64,000 nt of DNA, from contig CALDUY010000001.1 of NCBI GenBank assembly GCA_937923405.1, forward strand, positions 62,001 to 126,000. Reading direction: 5' to 3'. The stretch comes from an uncultured Gemmataceae bacterium. Its GTDB lineage: Bacteria > Planctomycetota > Planctomycetia > Gemmatales > Gemmataceae. The notes beneath the pieces were generated by a model. It was not told the origin of the DNA. It made no database searches and saw nothing but the letters and a program-made list of their open reading frames with translations. The translations under genes and the position numbers were made by a program. This document shows, in pieces, positions 1 to 8,633 of this stretch. The first letter of the stretch is position 1. The number at the start of each line of letters is the position of its first letter.

Positions 1-1
1 C

Positions 2-703
2 GAGCTACTCCTCACGCGCGACCTGGCTGAGGCCGAACGCTATCGGCTTCGTCTGCTTTCGCCTCAGACACTGGAAGAACTCGGCGAACTGGACCTGCCC
101 GATCGCCCCGTGACCTGGCGGCTGGACGCAACGGGCAAGCAACTCATCGTACTGGGAGCGAGCAAGGCAGGCGATGAACCCAAGGTAGAACTGAGCGAAA
201 TCCCCAGTGAACTGCGCGGGCTGGAACGCTGGTCGTTTCGGCAACGTAATGATGGTCGCGAAGCCACGCTCTACCAGTTCGATCTGGCCACTCGAAAACT
301 TGTTGGCCAGGCGACCACCTGGTACACCTCCGACACCGATAGCACTCGACTAGCGCGACTGGGAGACATGACCTATGTGTTCAATCGCGTCAACCAGTGT
401 GCCCGCATCGACGCCACGGGAAAAACGAAGCCTTTTGAGACCGCACAAGCCGTCAATCATGCTTTGGAAGCCTCTCAGGACGGCAAACTGCTCTACCTCG
501 GCGGGTTGGGCGGCGGCTCGGTCGGACCGATCGAGGATGGCACCCGCATCGCGTTCAAACTTGACGAACTGCCTGGCCAGGCTGAGTTCATCAATCGCTT
601 CTTGGTGCTGCCCGACGGCAATGCCTGGGCCGTGACCTCGGCTTGTCGTTTGGTGCAACTCACCCGGACGGGACGGGTGGTCCGGGTGGTGCCGGTGTTC
701 TGA
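2..703 (+). CDS. Hypothetical protein, 3' part (5' end outside window)
   Basis: The frame is open from base 2 to a TGA at 701-703, so this is the C-terminal ~233 residues of a longer protein. I do not recognise the family. The visible part alternates short beta-like stretches with loops and has phrases such as DGKLLYLGG and LVLPDGNAWAV, which would fit a beta-propeller or extracytoplasmic beta-rich domain; this is only inference. No membrane segment is visible in this part. The 3' end overlaps the convergent VTT membrane protein gene by 44 bp, so the two genes share their terminal region and no terminator lies between them. Confidence 0.7.
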   Translation, partial: ELLLTRDLAEAERYRLRLLSPQTLEELGELDLPDRPVTWRLDATGKQLIVLGASKAGDEPKVELSEIPSELRGLERWSFRQRNDGREATLYQFDLATRKLVGQATTWYTSDTDSTRLARLGDMTYVFNRVNQCARIDATGKTKPFETAQAVNHALEASQDGKLLYLGGLGGGSVGPIEDGTRIAFKLDELPGQAEFINRFLVLPDGNAWAVTSACRLVQLTRTGRVVRVVPVF

Positions 704-1382
704 GCCGCACTAGCCGACGCAGCAGCAGCCGAATCACCAACGGTAACAGTCCGATCAGTGCTAGTGAGCCGACAAACATCGGCGACAGGGCATCGGAGGG
801 CTTCTCCAAATCGCTGAGGGAACGACCGAAGTTGACGATGACGAAGCTAGCCGGCAACATGCCCAGCCAACTAACCAAGGCGAAGGTACGGAGTCGCATC
901 GGCGTTAGTCCAAGTCCGAGGTTGATGAGGAAGAAGGGGACATACGGAGCCATGCGCAGCGACAACAAATACCAGGCTCCGTCACGTTCGATGCCGCGAT
1001 CGATCGGTCCCAAACGATGCCCGAACTGCTTGCGGACCGATTCGCGGAACAAGTACCGACTGCCCAGAAAGGCCAGCGAGGCTCCCGTGGTCGAGGCCAG
1101 GCTGACGACCAGAAGCCCCAGCCAGCGACCGAATAGTGCCCCTCCGACTAGCGACAACATCAGCGCCAGCGGCAGCGACAGTGCCGTGCAAACGACATAG
1201 ATGACAAAGAATATGCCGACGGCGAGGAGTAGATGCTCTTCTGTCAGCTCTTGCCAGTGCTTCACCTGCGAACGAACGTATTCCCAGTCGTACTGCTGAT
1301 CCAACCCCAACCAATAAAACCCCGCGATCGTAGCTCCAATCGCTAGCAGGAGCAATAGTCGAATGCTGCGATTACGAGTCAT
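660..1382 (-). CDS. TVP38/TMEM64 (VTT domain) family membrane protein
   Basis: This 240-residue integral inner-membrane protein begins with a hydrophobic helix (about residues 7-25). Further helices lie at about 50-75, 80-105, 170-190 and 200-222. The central region around residues 80-175 has the VTT/DedA-type pattern: a Gly-rich segment (GGALFGRWLG), then a conserved Arg-x-x-Pro-like stretch (RMAPYVPFFLINLGLGLT). The family is linked to membrane homeostasis and possibly lipid scrambling, but the substrate cannot be read here. The C-terminus is short, Arg/Pro-rich and probably cytoplasmic. The gene stands alone on the minus strand, and its 3' end overlaps the convergent upstream gene. Confidence 0.85.
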   Translation of the reverse strand: MTRNRSIRLLLLLAIGATIAGFYWLGLDQQYDWEYVRSQVKHWQELTEEHLLLAVGIFFVIYVVCTALSLPLALMLSLVGGALFGRWLGLLVVSLASTTGASLAFLGSRYLFRESVRKQFGHRLGPIDRGIERDGAWYLLSLRMAPYVPFFLINLGLGLTPMRLRTFALVSWLGMLPASFVIVNFGRSLSDLEKPSDALSPMFVGSLALIGLLPLVIRLLLRRLVRLRTPAPPGPPVPSG

Positions 1383-1511
1383 AAGATCGATTTACTCTTC
1401 GGTGCGCGATCCGCGGTCCCGAGGCGATTGTCTTGGCATCGCCTGGGGGGAGCTTTGCCTGTAGGATAGCAACCAGTCGATGTTCTCTCTCGATAAATTG
1501 GAGCGGCAAGC

Positions 1512-1946
1512 ATGCAGGTAGTTACACTGGCTCTGTTTACTCTGGCATTTCTGCTGGTTGGCATGACCGAAGCCCGGCAAGATGCCGAACCGGAACCCAA
1601 GATCGTCAAAACTGAGTCTGGGTTACAGTATCAAGATCTGAAGGTTGGGACGGGAGAGGAGGTGAAGAAGAATTCGACCGTGCGCGTCCATTACATCGGT
1701 TGGCTGGCCAAGGATAAGACTAAGTTCGATTCCAGCCGAGATCGCGGGGAACCGTTCGAGTTTAAGGTGGGTATTGGCAAGGTCATCAAAGGCTGGGACG
1801 AAGGTCTCGTCGGCATGAAAGTGGGCGGCAAGCGAAAATTGATAATCCCCTCAAAGCTCGGCTACGGTTCTCGCGGCGCGGGTAGCATCATTCCGCCGGA
1901 CGCCGATCTTATCTTCGAGGTCGAACTGCTCAAAGTTAGCAAGTAG
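1512..1946 (+). CDS. Secreted FKBP-type peptidyl-prolyl cis-trans isomerase
   Basis: This 144-residue protein has an N-terminal signal peptide (about residues 1-21, hydrophobic core [11 protein letters not shown]) and one FKBP domain filling residues 34-143. Hallmarks are the VHYIGWL strand, the FDSS loop, the [20 protein letters not shown] core with the Trp that floors the active site, and the YGSRGAG...[14 protein letters not shown] end. It should catalyse prolyl isomerisation in exported proteins, in the periplasm or at the outer membrane. GGAG lies about 8 nt before the ATG. It is 50 bp upstream of proB and may be co-transcribed with it, although no functional link is evident. Confidence 0.93.
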   Translation: MQVVTLALFTLAFLLVGMTEARQDAEPEPKIVKTESGLQYQDLKVGTGEEVKKNSTVRVHYIGWLAKDKTKFDSSRDRGEPFEFKVGIGKVIKGWDEGLVGMKVGGKRKLIIPSKLGYGSRGAGSIIPPDADLIFEVELLKVSK

Positions 1947-1996
1947 GTGTTCTCCCCCGAGGCCAGTCCAACTCGGGGAGTTGGAGTCTTTGCGTC

Positions 1997-3133
1997 ATGC
2001 TCGACGCCGTCCGACAGGAAGTCATCGCCCTGGCTCATACGGTCGTGGTAAAGGTGGGCACGAACGTGCTGGCCCGTGCTGATGGCACACTAGATCCCGT
2101 GCGATTCCAAGCTCTGGCCGACCAGTTGCAGCAGCTCCGCGCCACCGGACGAAAGGTCTGTCTCGTCAGTTCCGGCGCGATCGGCGCGGGCGTCGGTCGG
2201 CTTGGATTGAGCAAGCGTCCCACCGACCTGCGTCAGCTTCAAGCGTGCGCAGCCGTGGGGCAAGCGTTTTTGATGCGGGCCTGGGAGGATTGCCTGGCCA
2301 AGCACGGCATCGCGACGGCCCAATTACTGCTCACCGCCTCGGATTTTGACAGTCGGTCGCGCTATCTCAACATTCGCAACACCATTGTCACGCTGTTTGA
2401 GTGGGGTGTGTTGCCGATCATCAACGAAAACGACACCGTCAGCGTCGCCGAGATCAAGTTCGGCGACAACGACCACTTGGCGGCAATGGTAACCAATCTG
2501 CTTCAAGCTCCGCTGCTGATTCTCTTGAGTGTGGTCGATGGACTGTTCACTGCCGATCCCACTCAAGATGCAACGGCGAAGCCGATTCCGACCGTCGAGT
2601 GCATCGATGGCCACGTCATGGGCCGCGCTCAGGCGAGCAAAAGTGCGTTAGGCTCGGGTGGAATGCGGAGCAAACTACGAGCGGCTCGACTGGCCACGGT
2701 GGCGGGGGAATCGGTCATCATGGCTAGTGGGCACCGTCCCGATGTGCTGGGGGCGATTTTCCGCTGCGAGCCGGTCGGCACCTTGTTTCTGCCGCACGCC
2801 AGCACGTTGCCCGCTTGGAAGCGCTGGCTGGGCTACACCGCACGCCCCAAGGGAACGCTGGTGGTCGATGCCGGCGCACGCCACGCCGTCCAGCACCAGG
2901 GACGGAGTCTATTGGCCATCGGTATCGTGCAGGTTGTGGGCACCTTCGGCAAAGGCGACGTGGTGTCGATCGTCGATCCCGACGGCGTCGAGTTTGCCCG
3001 AGGATTGACGAATTATCCCTCTGCCGTGGTTGATCGGCTACGCGGAATACGGACAGAGCAGATTCGAGAAGTCCTTGGTTCCTGTCCTTATGCCGAGGTG
3101 GTCCATCGGGATAATCTCGTGGTTATTAGCTGA
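1997..3133 (+). CDS. proB: Glutamate 5-kinase
   Basis: ProB phosphorylates glutamate to gamma-glutamyl phosphate, the first step of proline synthesis. The 378-residue length matches the family. Residues 1-260 form the amino-acid kinase fold, with VVKVGTNVL at the start, SSGAIGAG, and the INENDTV and FGDNDHLAAMV substrate/metal loops. Residues about 280-370 form a C-terminal PUA domain, as in E. coli ProB. A GGAG lies upstream of the ATG. The partner proA is in the window but about 38 kb away (40722-41987), so the usual proBA operon is split. A short inverted repeat follows the gene at about 3157-3175 and may act as a weak terminator. Confidence 0.95.
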   Translation: MLDAVRQEVIALAHTVVVKVGTNVLARADGTLDPVRFQALADQLQQLRATGRKVCLVSSGAIGAGVGRLGLSKRPTDLRQLQACAAVGQAFLMRAWEDCLAKHGIATAQLLLTASDFDSRSRYLNIRNTIVTLFEWGVLPIINENDTVSVAEIKFGDNDHLAAMVTNLLQAPLLILLSVVDGLFTADPTQDATAKPIPTVECIDGHVMGRAQASKSALGSGGMRSKLRAARLATVAGESVIMASGHRPDVLGAIFRCEPVGTLFLPHASTLPAWKRWLGYTARPKGTLVVDAGARHAVQHQGRSLLAIGIVQVVGTFGKGDVVSIVDPDGVEFARGLTNYPSAVVDRLRGIRTEQIREVLGSCPYAEVVHRDNLVVIS

Positions 3134-3189
3134 CTAAATCTGCGAAAGCGCAAACACGGAGGATGGAGACCTCCGCTCGGAAGAACCGT

Positions 3190-3233
3190 TTCTGAGCCAT
3201 CCACGTGAAACTTCTGAGCCGCCGACGTGAGTC
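3190..3233 (+). repeat. Tandem 22-bp imperfect repeat in the alaS leader
   Basis: Two head-to-tail copies of a 22-bp unit beginning TTCTGAGCC and containing ACGTGA lie at 3190-3211 and 3212-3233. The second copy runs into an imperfect hairpin, AGCCGCCGAC...GTCAGCGGTGGCT, ending near 3243. It sits in the 199-bp gap between proB and alaS. It resembles small dispersed intergenic repeats rather than a riboswitch, and no T-box features are visible. Confidence 0.5.
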
Positions 3234-3332
3234 AGCGGTGGCTGCTCGCGGTTTTTCTGAGGTGTTTGTGTATACTCTCAGCACCAGGAATCGTCGTGTG
3301 GCCGATTCCGGTTTGGTTCTCTGGATTCCGAG

Positions 3333-6020
3333 ATGGTGATGCTTCCTTCGAGCGAAATTCGTCAGCAGTTCATCGATTTCTTTTGCAAGCAGCATGGTCA
3401 TATCAACGTGCCGTCGTCTAGCGTCGTGCCGCTCGATGACCCGACGCTGTTGTTCTCCAATGCCGGCATGAATCAGTTCAAGCCGATCTTCCTCGGCACC
3501 GAGACGCGGCCGTACAAACGAGTGGCGAATACCCAGAAGTGCATCCGCGCAGGCGGCAAACACAATGATCTGGATGACGTCGGCAAAGATACCTACCATC
3601 ACACTTTTTTCGAGATGCTCGGCAACTGGAGCTTCGGAGATTACTTCAAGAAGGAAGCGATCAGCTGGGGCTGGGATCTGCTGAACAACGTCTGGAAGAT
3701 CGATCCAGCACGGCTGCACGTTACGGTCTTCGAGGGGGATCCGGCCAACGGCATCGAACGTGACGACGAGGCGGCGAGCCATTGGCGGGCTGTGGGAGTG
3801 CCCGAGAAGCACATCCACCTAGGGAGCAAAAAGGACAACTTTTGGGAGATGGGCAACACTGGCCCCTGTGGTCCCTGCACCGAAGTTCACTTCGACCGAA
3901 CTCCAGACAAGTCAGGAGGCAGGTTGGTCAACAAGGGCACTCCAGATGTTATTGAGATCTGGAATCTCGTTTTTATCCAGTTTAACCGTAATCCCGACCA
4001 GAGCCTCACGCTGCTACCGGCCAAGCATGTCGATACTGGCATGGGCTTCGAGCGCATCACCGCCGTCTTGCAGGGCAAGACGAGTAACTACGACACCGAC
4101 GTTTTCTCGCCATTATTCGAATCCATTCAGCGCATCACGAAGGCTCCCGCGTATTCCGGCAAACTCGAGGACTTGAAGGACATTGCTTACCGCGTGATCG
4201 CCGACCACATCCGCTGCTTGACTTTTGCCCTGACCGATGGAGCGACGATCAGCAACGTCGGTCGCGGCTATGTGCTGCGGCGGATTCTGCGTCGCGCAGA
4301 ACGCTACGGTCGGCAACTGTTCGGAACCAAGCAACCATTCCTGGTCGAGCTGGTGCCGACAGTCGTCGAGACTATGGGCCAGGCATTTCCCGAACTGAAG
4401 CGAAACCCCGACCGGGTGGCAGCGACGATTCAGGAAGAAGAAGAGAGCTTTATTCGCACACTCGACCGCGGCATCAAGCACTTTTCCGACGCCGCCGCAC
4501 GCGCCCGCGAGCGGGGAGGAGCCATCTCCGGCGAAGATGCTTTTAAGCTGCACGATACCTACGGGCTGTACATCGACATCACCGAGCAGATGGCCCAGGA
4601 AGCGGGGCTAACGGTCGACCGAGCCGGCTACGACGAGGAAATGCGCAAACGCAAGGAACTCGATCGCGGCGCACGAAAGAAACTCGTTGTCACTGCCGTG
4701 CAAGGTGAATTGCCCGTGACGGATGATTCGCCGAAATACGGTCCGTTGGCCAGCACAGCGACGATTGTCGGCTGGGTGAAGGATAATGTCGTCGTGGCCA
4801 CGGGGCAACTCGTCGAGGGGGACGAGGTCGGATTGCTGCTGGATCGAACCAACTTCTATGCCGAACAGGGCGGCCAGGTCGGCGACAGCGGCGTGGTTCG
4901 AACGGCAACAGGTCTATTTGAGATCGACGATACGCAAAAATTGGGGGGGGCCGTTCTTCATCTTGGTCGGGTCACCGCAGGGACGCTCCGGGTTGGCGAG
5001 TCGGCCACGCTCGAAGTTAGCCCCGATCGCCCCCACATCATGCGTAATCACACGGCAACGCACCTGCTCAACTGGGCCTTACGCGAGGTGCTGGGCGACC
5101 ACGTCGAGCAGAAGGGGTCGCTAGTCGATGCTGACAAAACCCGTTTCGACTTCACGCACGATAAGCCATTGACTGCGGGGGAACTGACCGCCATCGAGCA
5201 GTTGGTCAACGAGAAAATCTACGCCGATCTGCCGGTGAGTGCTACGCTAATGCCCCTCAGCGAGGCGAAGAAAATTCCTGGAGTGCGAGCGGTCTTTGGC
5301 GAAAAGTATCCCGACCCCGTCCGGGTACTGCTGATCGGACCGGAGTCAGTGACCCAGGCGACCCGAGCCGACTCGGTGGAATTCTGTGGTGGCACCCATT
5401 TGAAGCACACCGGGCAGGCAGGTTTGTTCAAGATTCTTTCTCAGGAAGGCGTGGCCAAGGGCGTGCGCCGGTTGACCGCCACCACGGGGCAGAGGGCCCT
5501 GCAAGCGGTTCAGAAACTGGCCAGTGTCGTCGAGGAGGTTTCCAGCACGCTCAGCTGCAAACCCGACGAAGCCGCCTCCCGCGTGGCTTGCCTGCTTGAG
5601 GAGCTGAAAAAGCTACAAATGCAGTTGAAAAAAGGAGCGGCCAACGATCTCAATAATGCTGGCGATCAGCTATTTGCTCAGGCGGTCGAAGTCAACGGCG
5701 CGAAGGTCATCGTGGGGGAAGTGCCCGCTGCCTCTGTCGAGCAACTCCGCACGCAGATGGATCGACTGCGGCAGAAAGCGAAGAGCGGGGTCGTACTGGT
5801 TGGCTGGGTGGCGGAGGGCAAGGTCGGTCTGATGTGTGCCGTCACTGAGGATTTGACTGCGAAAGTCGAAGCCGGCAAACTCGTTGGTGAAGCGGCAAAG
5901 GCGTGCGGCGGTCGGGGCGGTGGTCGTAAGGATCTGGCCCAAGCGGGCGGTACTGAGCCGGACAAACTCGCCGATGCCCTGGCCGTGGGACGCACGCTGG
6001 CGGTGGAAAAACTCAAGTGA
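3333..6020 (+). CDS. alaS: Alanyl-tRNA synthetase
   Basis: AlaS charges tRNA-Ala with alanine in the cytoplasm. At 895 residues it is of normal bacterial length with all four regions. The class II catalytic domain spans about 1-250 (LFSNAGMNQFKPIF, then FFEMLGNWSFGDYF). A helical tRNA-recognition region follows to about 460. The editing domain carries HTATH (His573, His577) and CGGTH (Cys685, His689), the zinc-binding residues that clear mischarged Ser/Gly. The C-terminal C-Ala region ends with the Gly-rich GGRGGGRKDLAQAGG. The ATG at 3333 is followed in frame by another ATG at 3339, so the start is uncertain by two codons. The DotU-like gene follows after 6 bp and is probably co-transcribed. 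Confidence 0.97.
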   Translation: MVMLPSSEIRQQFIDFFCKQHGHINVPSSSVVPLDDPTLLFSNAGMNQFKPIFLGTETRPYKRVANTQKCIRAGGKHNDLDDVGKDTYHHTFFEMLGNWSFGDYFKKEAISWGWDLLNNVWKIDPARLHVTVFEGDPANGIERDDEAASHWRAVGVPEKHIHLGSKKDNFWEMGNTGPCGPCTEVHFDRTPDKSGGRLVNKGTPDVIEIWNLVFIQFNRNPDQSLTLLPAKHVDTGMGFERITAVLQGKTSNYDTDVFSPLFESIQRITKAPAYSGKLEDLKDIAYRVIADHIRCLTFALTDGATISNVGRGYVLRRILRRAERYGRQLFGTKQPFLVELVPTVVETMGQAFPELKRNPDRVAATIQEEEESFIRTLDRGIKHFSDAAARARERGGAISGEDAFKLHDTYGLYIDITEQMAQEAGLTVDRAGYDEEMRKRKELDRGARKKLVVTAVQGELPVTDDSPKYGPLASTATIVGWVKDNVVVATGQLVEGDEVGLLLDRTNFYAEQGGQVGDSGVVRTATGLFEIDDTQKLGGAVLHLGRVTAGTLRVGESATLEVSPDRPHIMRNHTATHLLNWALREVLGDHVEQKGSLVDADKTRFDFTHDKPLTAGELTAIEQLVNEKIYADLPVSATLMPLSEAKKIPGVRAVFGEKYPDPVRVLLIGPESVTQATRADSVEFCGGTHLKHTGQAGLFKILSQEGVAKGVRRLTATTGQRALQAVQKLASVVEEVSSTLSCKPDEAASRVACLLEELKKLQMQLKKGAANDLNNAGDQLFAQAVEVNGAKVIVGEVPAASVEQLRTQMDRLRQKAKSGVVLVGWVAEGKVGLMCAVTEDLTAKVEAGKLVGEAAKACGGRGGGRKDLAQAGGTEPDKLADALAVGRTLAVEKLK

Positions 6021-6026
6021 GCTTGT

Positions 6027-6668
6027 ATGCGTGAAGAGATCGCCAATCTCGTTCATCCGGTTCTCGCTCAAGGGCTGGATCTACGCCGTCGGCTGCTCAA
6101 CGGTCAAACGCCGAACTTCGAGGAAGAACAGGCTACTCTGATCGGACTGTTGCGTAGTGAGCGCGAAGCACGTCGATGGCCCGACTTTGGCGGCGACGAG
6201 ACGGGGGCTGTACCGTTTTTAGGGGCCCGCTATGCCTTGACTTGCTGGTTGGATGAAATTTTCATTCTCGACACTTCGTGGAGTCAACGTTGGAACGAAA
6301 ACAAGCTGGAAGTGCAGCTCTACGCGAGCAATGATCGCGCCTGGAAGTTCTGGGAGCAGGCCAAACTGGCTGCCGACCGTCCGACCCTGGACGCGCTGGA
6401 GACCTACTTTCTTTGTGTGATGCTGGGATTTACCGGGGATCGCCTCGACGACACGCGTCAACTGGCCAACTGGGCCGCCCTTACACGCAAGCAGCTCCGC
6501 TCGGGGCAAACCAGTGTCTGGCGTGCACCGCCGGGCATCGAGCCAGGCACTCATGTGCCTCCCTTGCGTGGCCGTCAGGAGCTGCAACGGATGTTGCTCC
6601 TCGCCAGTGTGGTGTTGTTGGCGACGGTGCCGCTGATCGCCCTGTTCATCGCTCATCGCTTGCAGTGA
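6027..6668 (+). CDS. DotU/TssL-like membrane protein
   Basis: This 213-residue protein resembles the DotU/TssL family, the inner-membrane anchor of type IVb and type VI secretion. Diagnostic stretches are YALTCWLDEIFI (about residues 70-81) and the cytoplasmic-domain motif LETYFLCVMLGFTGDR (about 124-140). One C-terminal membrane helix (about 190-208, LLLASVVLLATVPLIALFI) gives the expected hook-and-tail topology. TssL normally partners TssM/IcmF, and such a gene begins 10 bp downstream. No Hcp, VgrG, sheath, baseplate or ClpV gene is in the window. Its position right behind alaS is unusual. I infer a membrane complex of unknown purpose rather than a complete type VI system. Confidence 0.82.
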   Translation: MREEIANLVHPVLAQGLDLRRRLLNGQTPNFEEEQATLIGLLRSEREARRWPDFGGDETGAVPFLGARYALTCWLDEIFILDTSWSQRWNENKLEVQLYASNDRAWKFWEQAKLAADRPTLDALETYFLCVMLGFTGDRLDDTRQLANWAALTRKQLRSGQTSVWRAPPGIEPGTHVPPLRGRQELQRMLLLASVVLLATVPLIALFIAHRLQ

Positions 6669-6678
6669 GGATCAAGCC

Positions 6679-8247
6679 GTGCAGTGGTTGAAGAAACTAA
6701 TCGGTTTGGTGACGTTGAGTTGGCTTCCTCCAGCGCGACGGCGGCGGACCTTTTACTGGATTTTTCACCTCCTGATTGTTGCTCTTATTCTTGTGGGATT
6801 AGGCTGGTTAAACCTGCGTGGCGGACTCGATCGCGTGCTGAATACGCGCCTGTTGCATCTAAATCTCTTCTGGCTGCCGCTGCTGTTTCTGCTTGGCTAC
6901 ACGTTGTTTTGGCTGATCCGCTGGATGTACTGGCTGCTCGGTCCCGACGGCCCAGCGGGGGAGTTCGACGACATCGAACGGGCTTGGTCGAAAGCCCGAG
7001 CGGCGTTGGAAGCGGCCAGCCTATCGCTGCAAGAACTCCCAGTCTTTCTGGTGCTGGGCAAGACGGGCGGACTGTTGGAAGATGCTTTTGCCGCCTCGCG
7101 CATTCCCTTTCAAATTCGCCACGTCCCACCAGGAGACGACGAACCGTTGCATCTGTATGCCAATCGCGAGGCCATCTTTCTATCGTGTGAGCGGGCCGCT
7201 CTGCTGCCAATTCAGGTGGCTCGATTGCTCCAAGCCGAACGGACAGGACAGCCTCAGCCGAGCCCTTCCAACGAATTGTTGCAGGAGTATCTCGATCGCA
7301 CCGCAGCAAGTGCGACGACCAGTTCATTGGTAGAGCCGCCGAAACTTCCATGGTCCCAGGCTCAACCCGGGGCGGTGCTATTGCTGGGTCAACCGGAGCC
7401 GAGAGACGGTCTCCCACCGACGGCGCGACGTGAGTCGCTACTGACGGATCACCAAGAAGTCGAACTACAGACAAAACGGCTCCGGCACATCTGCAATCTG
7501 TTGGTCCGTGATCGCAAACCGTACTGTCCCGTGAACGGCATCCTGGTATTGTTGCCCCTGGCTGCGACAACCACGGCAGAGGACGCCAGTGAGACGGCCC
7601 AGGTGGTGCGACATGATTTGGAAGTGGCCCGCGAGGCACTGCAAATGGACTGTGCTCGGTTGTTCGTACTCGGCGACGCGGAACAACTGCCCGGATTCGT
7701 CGAAGTGGTGCGGCACTTTCCCCAGGATGGATCGGGACCGAACTGGGTGCTGGGTCAACATTTTCCGCTGGTACCAGATCTGTCTGCTGCCGAGATTCAG
7801 TCGCGGATCGAGACTGGTCTGGCCTGGGTGGGCGATGCCATGCTGCCGCTGGTGGTCGGGCACCTGTGGCGGCGTGAGGGCGAAGTCAGCGATACGGACC
7901 GCCAAACCAGTGTCGAAGCCAACATCCAGTTGTACGAGTTTCTGCACGCCTGCCGACAGCGACTAGCTCGCTTTGGCAAACTGGCCGCCCGCGCCGTACA
8001 AAGCGACGAGGGAGTACCGCCTTATCTGGCAGGGTGCTATCTAGCCGGTACCGGCCCCGATGCGGAACGTGAGCAGGGCTTTCTCACAGGAGTCTTTCGC
8101 CGTGCCCTCGAGCAGCAAAATTATGTCCGCTGGACCGCCGATGCTCTTGCCGACGATGCCGCCTATCACTGGTATTCCTTGGTCGGTTACGCGCTGTTGG
8201 CCTTGTTCGTCCTGGTTATCACACTCACGCTGATTGCCTGGTGGTGA
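6679..8247 (+). CDS. IcmF/TssM-related membrane protein, short form
   Basis: This 522-residue protein starts at a GTG with GAGG 8 nt upstream. It has two N-terminal membrane helices (about 25-47 and 58-83), a cytoplasmic domain, and a third helix at the extreme C-terminus (about 497-518). After the helix pair, the LPVFLVLGKTGG stretch occupies the place where TssM proteins carry their nucleotide-binding P-loop, but the leading glycine of the Walker A motif is missing. Full TssM proteins exceed 1000 residues and carry a large periplasmic domain, which is absent because the last helix ends the protein. Order and spacing match DotU-IcmF gene pairs. I am sure of the pairing, less so of any enzymatic activity. 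Confidence 0.75.
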   Translation: MQWLKKLIGLVTLSWLPPARRRRTFYWIFHLLIVALILVGLGWLNLRGGLDRVLNTRLLHLNLFWLPLLFLLGYTLFWLIRWMYWLLGPDGPAGEFDDIERAWSKARAALEAASLSLQELPVFLVLGKTGGLLEDAFAASRIPFQIRHVPPGDDEPLHLYANREAIFLSCERAALLPIQVARLLQAERTGQPQPSPSNELLQEYLDRTAASATTSSLVEPPKLPWSQAQPGAVLLLGQPEPRDGLPPTARRESLLTDHQEVELQTKRLRHICNLLVRDRKPYCPVNGILVLLPLAATTTAEDASETAQVVRHDLEVAREALQMDCARLFVLGDAEQLPGFVEVVRHFPQDGSGPNWVLGQHFPLVPDLSAAEIQSRIETGLAWVGDAMLPLVVGHLWRREGEVSDTDRQTSVEANIQLYEFLHACRQRLARFGKLAARAVQSDEGVPPYLAGCYLAGTGPDAEREQGFLTGVFRRALEQQNYVRWTADALADDAAYHWYSLVGYALLALFVLVITLTLIAWW

Positions 8248-8267
8248 AATTGCAGTCCCGGCGGAGG

Positions 8268-8633
8268 TCATGCTCGCCAGACGCGACCGGGAAGCCACTG
8301 TGGACGGATTGGCTTTATCGCCGGTGTCGGTGCGTTGGTCATGGTCTGAAATTCGGGGCGAAAATCGACCTCGACAAGGGTGCCGGCCTCGAATTTAATC
8401 TGGCGTACCACCTCGCGGCCTTCGTGGATGACAGAGATCTCATAAATATACTTCTTTCCGGGACGCAGTGAGGGAGACTCGAACAGTCGCTCGCTGCCGG
8501 TCGAGCGCATCCGTTCGCCTGCGATGAACACAAATGCTTCCTCGGGCACCAGAATGCGGAATTGGCATCGCGTCGGATCGCTAGGAATCTGAGTCGGCAA
8601 GCTACCCGTCAACAACACCAACAGCGGGGTCAT
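8268..8633 (-). CDS. TIGR03000-domain protein
   Basis: This 121-residue protein has a short hydrophobic N-terminus (MTPLLVLLTGSLP, possibly a signal) and one domain at about 23-92 matching the planctomycete TIGR03000 pattern: FRILVPEEAFVFIAGERM, then TGSERLFESPSLRPGKKYIYEI, then an alternating beta strand ending VEVDFRP. The family's function is not established; it looks like a small beta-sandwich. The gene overlaps the ptsP stop by 4 bp (ATGA), so translation is probably coupled to ptsP. Its 3' end faces the IcmF-like gene across 20 bp. Confidence 0.78.
   Translation of the reverse strand: MTPLLVLLTGSLPTQIPSDPTRCQFRILVPEEAFVFIAGERMRSTGSERLFESPSLRPGKKYIYEISVIHEGREVVRQIKFEAGTLVEVDFRPEFQTMTNAPTPAIKPIRPQWLPGRVWRA

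Noticed and set aside
3134-3332. A T-box or other aminoacyl-tRNA riboswitch upstream of alaS
   Set aside because: There is no T-box consensus or stem I architecture; only a short tandem repeat and weak hairpins are seen.
6027-8247. A full type VI secretion locus
   Set aside because: Only DotU- and IcmF-like genes are present; neighbours are alaS and an unrelated minus-strand operon.
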